DNA of 9,826 nucleotides from an uncultured Lachnospiraceae bacterium (GTDB lineage: Bacteria > Bacillota > Clostridia > Lachnospirales > Lachnospiraceae). Position 1 is the first letter of the stretch. Each line of letters opens with the position of its first letter. The notes below the pieces were generated by a model that saw nothing but the letters and a program-made list of their open reading frames with translations, was not told the DNA's origin and made no database searches. This document shows positions 1 through 6,038 of the stretch, one piece after another. Location: positions 1 to 9,826 of the forward strand of contig CAJUHN010000144.1 of the NCBI GenBank assembly GCA_910585935.1, in the 5' to 3' direction. The translations under genes were made by a program, and so were the position numbers.

Positions 1-79
1 CTTGCGGGTTTGCTTATTAAGTGCCGACGTCTTCCAAGGGGCTTCTTTTGGAATACTATTCCATCTTACGCTAGTTTAT
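1..79 (+). repeat. Dispersed palindromic element, copy 1 (3' part only)
   Basis: This is the 3' part of the repeat family described at 5108-5285; its 5' part lies off the left edge. Bases 16-55 follow copy 3 closely (ATTAAGTGCC, ACGTCTTCCAAGGGGCTTC, TTTTGGAAT), and the copy ends in the shared border GCTAGTTTAT at 70-79. Its terminal arm differs from the other copies and contains its own perfect small palindrome, TGGAATA-C-TATTCCA, at 49-63. No open reading frame is conserved. It stands head-on to copy 2, about 100 bp away. Confidence 0.85.
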
Positions 80-179
80 CGGCATGGCTAGTATATAAAA
101 ATTCTATAATCCTAAAATAACATAATAAAAGTCTTTTACAATAATTGGATTCCCTTTTTATAAATTAGAAAACAACCAT
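80..179. other. Spacer between two opposed repeat copies
   Basis: This is about 100 bp of very AT-rich DNA between the 3' ends of repeat copies 1 and 2. I see no reading frame with a ribosome binding site, no convincing promoter pair and no hairpin terminator. The sequence GGCTAGTAT at 87-95 resembles the GCTAG element border again, which may be chance or a leftover of an earlier insertion. Confidence 0.5.
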
Positions 180-354
180 CTAGCAAAGGCAAGGAAGTGT
201 TCCATAAAAAGCCCCTTGAAAGACGTCGGCACTTAATGAGCGGTACGGTCACGCTTTAAAAATTTAGTACCGTTACGTCTGGAACAGAGCGAAAGCGCGG
301 CTTTGTTGGAATACTTCCTTGCCTTTGCGTTCCTCTTTGATTTTAAAGTAGGCT
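180..354 (-). repeat. Dispersed palindromic element, copy 2 (complete)
   Basis: This complete copy of about 175 bp lies in the opposite orientation to copies 1, 3 and 4. Read on the minus strand it starts AGCCTACTTTAAA at 354, as copy 3 does, and ends at the GCTAG border near 180. Near-perfect terminal inverted repeats at 183-204 and 307-328 match at 21 of 22 positions. Inside are a smaller inverted repeat, CGGTAC (241-246) with GTACCG (267-272), and a GCG-AAAG-CGC mini-hairpin (289-298). It begins about 50 bp beyond the stop of the hydrolase gene and may fold in that gene's mRNA tail. It encodes no evident protein. Confidence 0.9.
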
Positions 355-401
355 AAACTATAACTTGTATCTATTAAGTTTTCAGAAAATAAAAGCTGTC
401 T

Positions 402-1235
402 TTATAATTGTATTATCATTCCATCATAAGAAACTATAATTCCATAAGGTTCTGCTAATTCACATAACTCTTCATAAGTAGCTTGTCCATAATGTGAAAA
501 ATGGTTTATTATGACGCCTGTTTTCTCTGTCATGCAGCCGATTTCCTTTAACTTTTCTATTACTTCTAAAATATTAGGAAAACCCATATGAGTTCCATCA
601 TCTCTATTTTTTCCATGTGTACAATCTAAACTGACTAAAGATAGTTCTTTCCCCTTTAAATATTCCCAAGTTTCTTCTAAAAACCAGCCTGTATCATGGG
701 CATAGAGAAATCTTTTCTCTTTTTCTTCTACGAAAAAAATCCCTGATTTTTCATCTAATTTATGATTTGCTGGAAGATGCGTCAAGAAAACACCACTTTC
801 AGACTTTATTGTTTTATAATACTCTAATAAATGAAATTCGATAAAATCTATCTCTTCTTTCTTAAATTCTCCTATCACAGCTTCTTTTAATACTTTTTTA
901 GTTTCTTCATTTCCATAAAGTTTAAGTGGTGTATCATCTTTTAAAGTCGCATAACACCCCGGCATACGCAGTAATAATTCTGTTGGAGTGAAATGGTCAG
1001 AATGGGAATGTGTGATAAATACATCTTTTATAGCTGCTAAATTTAAATTCAGCCTAAGTGATAAGGAATAAATGTCTGGTGGAAAATCGATTAAAGTTGT
1101 GTCATTAATCACGCATCCAGAACGCCCTCGAAGATTACGTCCTCCCCTATTTCTGGCGATTTTACATGTTTCACATTCACAAAATATCGCTGGAATTCCT
1201 TCTGCGGCGGCTGTTCCTAAATATTGTATTTTCAT
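402..1235 (-). CDS. PhnP-like metallo-beta-lactamase-fold hydrolase
   Basis: This is a 277-residue cytoplasmic metal-dependent hydrolase. The signature THSHSDHF supplies metal ligands H76, H78, D80 and H81; PANH (H158), HDTG (D181) and NHFSH (H245/H248) supply the later motifs. A CECETC cluster (C19, C21, C24) near the N-terminus matches the structural zinc site known in PhnP, the cyclic-phosphate phosphodiesterase of phosphonate breakdown; PqqB-like proteins share this layout. No phn genes are nearby, so the substrate is unknown, with a cyclic phosphodiester a reasonable guess. I chose the ATG at 1235 rather than the in-frame ATG at 1256. The later one has AGAGGAGG seven bases upstream, the extra residues MKRGGIK are largely that site translated, and a likely promoter would start transcription near 1256. 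It lies downstream of the sulfatase in the same direction, with a 140-bp gap. Confidence 0.9.
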   Translation of the reverse strand: MKIQYLGTAAAEGIPAIFCECETCKIARNRGGRNLRGRSGCVINDTTLIDFPPDIYSLSLRLNLNLAAIKDVFITHSHSDHFTPTELLLRMPGCYATLKDDTPLKLYGNEETKKVLKEAVIGEFKKEEIDFIEFHLLEYYKTIKSESGVFLTHLPANHKLDEKSGIFFVEEKEKRFLYAHDTGWFLEETWEYLKGKELSLVSLDCTHGKNRDDGTHMGFPNILEVIEKLKEIGCMTEKTGVIINHFSHYGQATYEELCELAEPYGIIVSYDGMIIQL

Positions 1236-1242
1236 TTTTATT

Positions 1243-1249
1243 CCTCCTC
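1243..1249 (-). promoter_or_regulatory. Ribosome binding site that fixes the hydrolase start
   Basis: On the minus strand this reads GAGGAGG, seven bases before the ATG at 1233-1235. It lies inside the frame opened by the upstream ATG at 1256, which has no comparable site. This places the true start at 1235. Confidence 0.85.
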
Positions 1250-1281
1250 TTTTCATAACTTTTCTATAAATCTTAACTATT
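1247..1281 (+). repeat. Direct repeat flanking the sulfatase gene (left copy)
   Basis: Thirty of 35 positions match 2847-2881, offset by exactly 1600 bp. The best part is 1254-1276, with one mismatch in 23 (CATAACTTTT then TATAAATCTTAA). The two copies bracket the whole sulfatase gene. The right copy begins at the end of helD and the left copy overlaps the hydrolase promoter. This could be the footprint of an insertion or of a local duplication. Confidence 0.65.
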
Positions 1282-1291
1282 TTTTTACCAA
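1263..1291 (-). promoter_or_regulatory. Candidate promoter for the hydrolase gene
   Basis: On the minus strand, TTGGTA (1291-1286) is followed after 17 bases by TATAGA (1268-1263), a fair match to the vegetative TTGACA/TATAAT pattern. Transcription would start near 1256 and give a leader of about 20 nt that just covers the ribosome binding site. The -10 half lies in the sequence shared with 2847-2881, but the -35 half is absent there. In DNA this AT-rich a match can be chance. Confidence 0.45.
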
Positions 1292-1375
1292 AAATCTTTT
1301 ATATATTATTTTAAATTATATTAGTTTGTAAATTATAGTTTCCTCTATGTTAGATTGTTTTCTCTCATCTTTTTG

Positions 1376-2815
1376 TCAATGAAAAGTATCTACGCTGTAG
1401 TCATGATAATGGAAACCAAACCACCGCCCAGGCATATCTCCCGGAAAGTGAGGAGCATCATAGGTAATAAATTGGTCTTCTATAAGTGCTTCTGGTGTAT
1501 AACAGTGAGTATTGTTTAGTAAAAGTTTCCAAAGCCGTTGAAATATGTCAGCGTATTCTGGGGCAGCGGACAAGTCATGTTGTTCCATAGGATCTTTGTT
1601 CAGATCAAATAGCAAGGTATGGTTTCCAATAGCAGAATAGACTAACTTGATTTTCTGTTCCATGACACAGAAATTTCGGTTCAGACTGTTGCCGAAAAAC
1701 AGTCTATCTTTTTGTAAAGCTGAAGGAGAAAGCAAATTTTTCCCAGAAAGTTCTTTTGGACAAGGCTGTCCTGCTATAGCTAGAATAGTGGGGTACAAGT
1801 CTGCTAAAGTGACGAGATGATCCACTTTCAGGTTATGAGGAAGTCCTCTTCCTTGAGGTGGCATGATCAACAAAGGCACATGAGCACTTCCTTCAAAAAA
1901 AAGATTTTTCTGAGACATATGATGATCTCCTAACATCTCTCCATGATCAGAGGTAAAGATCACCCAAGTGTTTTGAAATAAATTGTTTTCTCGCAGAGCG
2001 CTGAAAATACGCCCTATTTGATAGTCCACTTGCGTAATACAGGCATAATATGCCCTGCGGCTAGCCTGTTTTTGTTCTGTCCCCAGAAGGTGCATATTCG
2101 TGTTTTCATAAGCCCCAGCCAAAAATCCTTGGGGAGTGTCTTCTATAGTTTTTGACCAATCACCTGTCACAGGAAAAGGAAGGGAAATATTAGCATATAG
2201 CTCCCAAAAATTCCGACAAGGGTCAAAAGGTGGATGAGGCTTGGTAAAGCTAGTCCAGAGGAAGAAAGGACGAGAAGTATCTCGAGTTTCCAAAAAATCA
2301 ATGGTTTCATCGGCAATCCAAGTGGTAATGCTGTCCTTTTCCTCTACGGTAGAGAGAACGGGTTCTATTTCACATTCTCCTATTCCATGGATCTTTGGAC
2401 GTGCGAAGGGTTGTTTTTTATCGTATTCCCGCATATAATCTAAAGGCAGACGCATCTGCTCAAAGCCATAATGTGCCCTTGCAGGCTCAAAATGCATTTT
2501 GCCCTTAGCACAAGTCTGATAGCCTGCATCTGTTAACATAGCAGGCAGAGTAACACGATTTTTGGTACATTTCTGCATAAAAGCTGTATGAGAACCATTA
2601 GAAGTTACACCGCTTTCATAGCCTTCCACTCCAGTCATAATAGTAGTACGAGAAGGAACACAAATGGGACAGCCAGCATAACAACTGGTATAGCTAGACC
2701 CCATAGCGGTCATGTAATTTAGATGAGGAGTAAAAATACTTTGATTTCCCCAAGCATTAATCGTGTCAAAACGCTGTTGATCCGTAGTGATTAACAGGAT
2801 ATTGTCTTTTGACAT
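1376..2815 (-). CDS. Cytoplasmic Cys-type sulfatase
   Basis: This 479-residue enzyme belongs to the alkaline-phosphatase superfamily and probably hydrolyses a sulfate ester. C52-V-P-S-R56 is the type I sulfatase signature, whose cysteine must be oxidised to formylglycine, in anaerobes by a radical-SAM maturase that is not in this window. D12-Q13 near the N-terminus, the second signature ending GKMH (K106, H108), K192-P-H194, S289-D290-H291-G and K303 supply the expected metal and sulfate contacts. There is no signal peptide, so it should act inside the cell on an imported substrate. The ATG at 2815 has AAAGGAGG six bases upstream. It follows helD by 64 bp in the same direction. Three sampled 60-base lines average about 44% G+C against roughly 27-30% in helD and the hydrolase, suggesting recent acquisition. 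Arylsulfatase, choline-sulfatase-like and phosphonate monoester hydrolase activities cannot be told apart here. Confidence 0.9.
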   Translation of the reverse strand: MSKDNILLITTDQQRFDTINAWGNQSIFTPHLNYMTAMGSSYTSCYAGCPICVPSRTTIMTGVEGYESGVTSNGSHTAFMQKCTKNRVTLPAMLTDAGYQTCAKGKMHFEPARAHYGFEQMRLPLDYMREYDKKQPFARPKIHGIGECEIEPVLSTVEEKDSITTWIADETIDFLETRDTSRPFFLWTSFTKPHPPFDPCRNFWELYANISLPFPVTGDWSKTIEDTPQGFLAGAYENTNMHLLGTEQKQASRRAYYACITQVDYQIGRIFSALRENNLFQNTWVIFTSDHGEMLGDHHMSQKNLFFEGSAHVPLLIMPPQGRGLPHNLKVDHLVTLADLYPTILAIAGQPCPKELSGKNLLSPSALQKDRLFFGNSLNRNFCVMEQKIKLVYSAIGNHTLLFDLNKDPMEQHDLSAAPEYADIFQRLWKLLLNNTHCYTPEALIEDQFITYDAPHFPGDMPGRWFGFHYHDYSVDTFH

Positions 2816-2846
2816 AAGAAACCTCCTTTAACATTTCTTAACGCAA

Positions 2847-2881
2847 CTATTTCCATAACTTTTTTATAAATCTTAATGATT
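2847..2881 (+). repeat. Direct repeat flanking the sulfatase gene (right copy)
   Basis: This is the partner of 1247-1281, with 30 of 35 positions identical. It sits directly after the helD stop and about 30 bp before the sulfatase start. A TATAAA is present at the position matching the -10 of the hydrolase promoter, but the matching -35 position falls in helD and reads GAAGCT, so I do not call a promoter. The sulfatase is therefore probably read through from helD. Confidence 0.65.
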
Positions 2882-4985
2882 AAATAGCTTCATCTAATAA
2901 ATGACTTCTATTTCCATAGTAAAAAATGTCTAATTCATGTAAAGCGCGTGTGCATGAAATATACAATATTTGTCTGTCCCTTTTGGTATGATACTCACTT
3001 TCTGTCACTTCTGGCACTATTACATGATCAAACTCTAAACCCTTTATTAAATAAGAATTTGTAATTAAAATACCCTCATGAAAATTATCATCCTCTTTAT
3101 TCATGAGATAGCATTTCCTTTTATAAATTGCATCAAGGCTTTGATACAATTTATGGGCTGCTACCGAAGATTTACATATAATAGCCATAGTTGTTATCTT
3201 AGATAAATCCAACTCGTCCATTTTTCTTTGAAGCATCTCAATCATATGAGAATAATTATCACACTCTTCTAATACAGGCTTTTTTCCATGTCGTCCAAAA
3301 ATTTCTGTATCTGTTAAATTACATAATCGCCTACAAAAATCGCCTATTTCATAAGTAGAACGATAGTTTTTCATCATTTTTACTATAGTGAGTTTTTCAC
3401 CAAAAATTTCCTGTATGGTATCTAGAACAGTAGTATTTTCTCTATCAACTACTTGATTTATATCACCAAGGATAGTCATTCTACATTGAAATAAATAATT
3501 TAGAATCTCATATTGAACCATAGAATAATCTTGCATTTCGTCAACAATGACGTGTTTTATTCTATCAAACTTTGACTTCTCTTTTCCATTTAACATAAAA
3601 TTTAAAAGTACGATAGGAAAAACATCTTCATAAAAAAGAATATCATCTGAAATATAATCTTTTTCCAAAATATCATATTTATGACTCATCTGTCCGATGA
3701 ACTGACTATATATCTGTACTATATCTGTTATTTTTGCCATACTTCGCAGAGATTGTTTTATTTCATTTCTAAAATTAACAGATACTATTATATTTTTATC
3801 AGATTCATATATATCAGCTAATCTATCACCAATTTTGTCTATTCTCTCAAATATTGGCATATGGGTAAATGTTATTCTAAACAATTTCTCTATCTGATCT
3901 TTTTTAAATATATAGTCATTTAGTTTATAATCTGAAAAACTAAATAATGTTCCTTCTAAGTTTGATACAAATTTTTTTATTTCTATCAAAAATAAAGTTC
4001 CACTTTTGAATCTTATTCTCTGTAATCTGTTGTCATTTTCTTCCTTGCAAGTTATAATATACTCCATCTGCTGATATTTTGATTCAAATTTTCTTATCTC
4101 CTTCATTTCATGAGCAGCTATTTCATCAAAATTTACTTCTGATATATTCTGCTCTCCCAGTTCAGGAAGTACATTAGAAATATAATCTGAAAAAATACTA
4201 TTTGGTGAAATAATCAGTATTTCACTTGATTTTAGATTTTTACGGTTTTGATATAATAAAAATGCGATTCTATGAAGTGCAATAGATGTCTTTCCAGATC
4301 CAGCAACCCCTTGTACAACCATGACTGTTGATCCCTGATCACGAATAATTACATTCTGCTCTCGTTGAATAGTCGCTACAATATTTCTCATTTTTGTACT
4401 TCCATTTTCTGAAAGTTCTTTTTGCAGAATTTCATCATCTACCTTAAAATCAGAACTCAGCACATATTCTAATTCACCTTTTCTAACTTTTAATTGCCTC
4501 TTTTGAACAATTTTACCCTTCATATAACCAATAGGAGCTTCATAATAGGCTTCTCCCAAGTCAAAATCATAATACATACTACAAACAGGAGCTCGCCAGT
4601 CAAAAATTATTGTTTTCCTTCCATTTTTGCTTCTCAATCCCCCTAATCCAATATACATTATTTGCACATCTTCTTCTGTATCACCGTCATAAACAAAATC
4701 AATGCGCCCAAAATATGTATTATTTTGTAGTTTTAATAATAATCTTTTTTTATCTGCTTTTGTTTCATAACTATCAAATTCTTCTGAAATAGTCACTCTA
4801 TTAGAAACAATTTCTCCAAAATCCATCTCATATAAATTTTCCCATAAATAATGTTTTTGGTTTATGATATCTGTTTTACTTGTATTTAATTGTTCCTCTA
4901 CTTTATCTATCTGTTCCTTAATAATCATCTGCACTTTTTCAAGATGTTCTTTTTCTTCTGTAATAATAACTTCATTATTCTCCAT
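2880..4985 (-). CDS. helD: HelD-like RNA polymerase recycling helicase (UvrD/Rep superfamily 1)
   Basis: This 701-residue superfamily 1 ATPase resembles HelD, which binds RNA polymerase and frees it from stalled or post-termination complexes using ATP. A charged N-terminal coiled coil (about residues 8-45) matches the arm HelD inserts into the polymerase secondary channel. FDWRAPVCSMYYDF (128-141) is a family hallmark. The Walker A motif GVAGSGKT is at 226-233, Walker B with VDEMQD at 481-486, LGDINQ at 506-511, NYRST with arginine 542, GLEFD at 649-653 and YISCTRA with arginine 680. The region between Walker A and B (about 280-470) is poorly conserved, as usual for the inserted arm. It is a little shorter than the roughly 775 residues of Bacillus HelD. 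The ATG at 4985 has a GGGAGGGG site upstream. It is first in its transcription unit, behind a good promoter and a palindrome. Confidence 0.9.
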   Translation of the reverse strand: MENNEVIITEEKEHLEKVQMIIKEQIDKVEEQLNTSKTDIINQKHYLWENLYEMDFGEIVSNRVTISEEFDSYETKADKKRLLLKLQNNTYFGRIDFVYDGDTEEDVQIMYIGLGGLRSKNGRKTIIFDWRAPVCSMYYDFDLGEAYYEAPIGYMKGKIVQKRQLKVRKGELEYVLSSDFKVDDEILQKELSENGSTKMRNIVATIQREQNVIIRDQGSTVMVVQGVAGSGKTSIALHRIAFLLYQNRKNLKSSEILIISPNSIFSDYISNVLPELGEQNISEVNFDEIAAHEMKEIRKFESKYQQMEYIITCKEENDNRLQRIRFKSGTLFLIEIKKFVSNLEGTLFSFSDYKLNDYIFKKDQIEKLFRITFTHMPIFERIDKIGDRLADIYESDKNIIVSVNFRNEIKQSLRSMAKITDIVQIYSQFIGQMSHKYDILEKDYISDDILFYEDVFPIVLLNFMLNGKEKSKFDRIKHVIVDEMQDYSMVQYEILNYLFQCRMTILGDINQVVDRENTTVLDTIQEIFGEKLTIVKMMKNYRSTYEIGDFCRRLCNLTDTEIFGRHGKKPVLEECDNYSHMIEMLQRKMDELDLSKITTMAIICKSSVAAHKLYQSLDAIYKRKCYLMNKEDDNFHEGILITNSYLIKGLEFDHVIVPEVTESEYHTKRDRQILYISCTRALHELDIFYYGNRSHLLDEAI

Positions 4986-5011
4986 ATTCTGTCCCCTCCC
5001 CCTTTAATCTC

Positions 5012-5027
5012 TTTCTTCACGAAGAAA
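5012..5027. promoter_or_regulatory. Palindrome in the helD leader, possible operator
   Basis: TTTCTTC-AC-GAAGAAA is a perfect inverted repeat with 7-bp arms and a 2-bp centre. It lies about 7 to 22 bases after the predicted transcription start and just upstream of the helD ribosome binding site. A repressor bound here would block early transcription. Its loop is too small for a stable RNA hairpin, which favours a DNA site. The regulator is unknown. Confidence 0.4.
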
Positions 5028-5039
5028 ATATTTTCTATT

Positions 5040-5068
5040 ATTTTATCACGTTAAAATCCATTTAGCAA
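5040..5068 (-). promoter_or_regulatory. helD: Promoter of helD
   Basis: On the minus strand, TTGCTA (5068-5063) and TAAAAT (5045-5040) are separated by exactly 17 bases. Each differs from the vegetative consensus by two bases or fewer. Transcription would start near 5034, about 48 nt before the ATG. No other gene lies between this point and the repeat copy upstream. Confidence 0.6.
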
Positions 5069-5107
5069 TTATTATATGCCTTTTCCTTTCCAAAAATATT
5101 ACCGTTC

Positions 5108-5285
5108 AGCCTACTTTAAAGTCAAAGGTTCTCTTCGGAAAGACATCTTTCCAACGAAGCCACGCTTTCGCTCTGTTCCAAACGTAATGGTACTAAATTC
5201 GCAGCCCCTTACGGAACTGCTCATTAAGTGCCAACGTCTTCCAAGGGGCTTCTTTTGGAATGATGTCTTCCCTCCGCTAGTTTAT
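5108..5285 (+). repeat. Dispersed palindromic element, copy 3 (complete)
   Basis: This is a complete 178-bp copy. In order it holds the 5' border AGCCTACTTTAAA, the left arm (5136-5154), a conserved block GAAGCC-CGCTTTCGCTCTGTTCCA (about 5156-5180), a variable middle with CGTAA (5183-5187) facing TTACG (5209-5213), a second conserved block (GCTCATTAAGTGCC, ACGTCTTCCAAGGGGCTTC, 5219-5253), the right arm (5255-5273) and the border GCTAGTTTAT (5276-5285). The arms pair at 16 of 19 positions, and GAAGCC (5156-5161) with GGCTTC (5247-5252) extends the stem. The arm sequence differs from copy 2 but keeps its own complement. It lies between the helD promoter and the ABC operon terminator. There is no transposase; it looks like a MITE or a structured repeat. 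Confidence 0.9.
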
Positions 5286-5510
5286 AACATAGACAAAATT
5301 ACTGAAATAAAATTGCCATTATTAGTATAAGCTATAAAGTGATTATGGTTATTCGATATTTGCGAAAATAAGTTTCTTGTATACAATATGATTTTTTCAT
5401 TTTTCTTAGAATAATCAACAAATTAGCGAAGCCCTTTGTCAAAATGTTCTTTCACACATTTTTTCATTACAAATACATAATAGAAATGTCAAATAATATT
5501 TAAATAGAAA
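5286..5510. other. Intergenic stretch without recognised gene
   Basis: This is AT-rich DNA between repeat copy 3 and the terminator of the ABC operon. I see no reading frame with a ribosome binding site, no tRNA-like fold and no clear promoter. It appears to separate the two transcription units. Confidence 0.5.
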
Positions 5511-5544
5511 CAGCGCTAATTGATTATCTTATCAACTAACGCTG
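5511..5544 (-). terminator. Intrinsic terminator of the ABC-YbaN operon
   Basis: Six bases after the YbaN stop, the minus-strand transcript can form a 14-bp stem (CAGCGTTAGTTGAT with ATCAATTAGCGCTG) with a six-base loop. Two of the pairs are G-U wobbles that become A/C mismatches if the plus strand is transcribed, so the hairpin is complete only in the minus direction. The following tract TTTCTATTT is only moderately T-rich, so termination may be partial. Confidence 0.7.
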
Positions 5545-5550
5545 GCTCTG

Positions 5551-5982
5551 TTAATTTTCGCTTTGTATTCTTTTTAAAGAAAAACTTTGTTTTGTATCTT
5601 CTTTATCAGTTTGTTTTATAGTTTTGACACCAAATATAAAATAGATGATATGGCATATCCAGATTACTGTTAGAATGATACGTCCTACAAGAACATGACT
5701 CATCATAACAAATCCTAATCCCATCAATAAACTCACACTTATAAGAACTGTTATTTTCGCTTTTATTGTCATCCCCTTTTTCTTTACAAAGGCTTCTAAA
5801 TGCCTTTTGTATATCTTTGTATGAAGAAACCAATTATGTAGTCTTTTTGAGCTATTGGCGAAGCAAAATATTGTCACTAAAAAAAATGGAACAGTAGGCA
5901 GAATAGGCAGTGCAATTCCTATACAGCCTAATCCCAAACAAACAAAACCTATCATTAAATATAATAATCTTTTTATTTTCAC
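5551..5982 (-). CDS. YbaN/DUF454 family small membrane protein
   Basis: This 143-residue inner-membrane protein of the YbaN/DUF454 family has no established biochemical function. The N-terminal half holds a long hydrophobic stretch (about residues 6-42) with the family motif PILPTVPF (26-33), then FCFANSSKRLHNWFLH (39-54). Two more hydrophobic segments lie at about 74-95 and 97-118, followed by a charged, probably cytoplasmic tail. The start is GTG at 5982, supported by AGGAG (5991-5995) eight bases upstream; no better ATG is near. It follows the second ABC gene by 56 bp in the same direction and ends six bases before a terminator hairpin, so it is the last gene of that operon. Co-transcription suggests a role linked to the exporter, perhaps as an accessory membrane subunit, but this is inference from position alone. 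Confidence 0.88.
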   Translation of the reverse strand: MKIKRLLYLMIGFVCLGLGCIGIALPILPTVPFFLVTIFCFANSSKRLHNWFLHTKIYKRHLEAFVKKKGMTIKAKITVLISVSLLMGLGFVMMSHVLVGRIILTVIWICHIIYFIFGVKTIKQTDKEDTKQSFSLKRIQSEN

Positions 5983-6038
5983 AATTTACTCTCCTATCTT
6001 TTCTTAATTTGATTTTCAATTTCTGTACTTTTCATTTA

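Noticed and set aside
1..354. CRISPR array or integron attC sites
   Set aside because: The repeats are long, dispersed and in both orientations, with no short regular spacers, and no integrase or Cas gene is present. The arm pattern also lacks attC core motifs.
2843..2891. A separate sulfatase promoter using TATAAA at 2863-2868
   Set aside because: The position 17 bases upstream reads GAAGCT and lies within helD; no usable -35 element is present.
5076..5330. An 84-codon open frame on the plus strand
   Set aside because: It runs straight through repeat copy 3, has no ribosome binding site, and the frame is not kept in the other copies. It is a by-product of the repeat.
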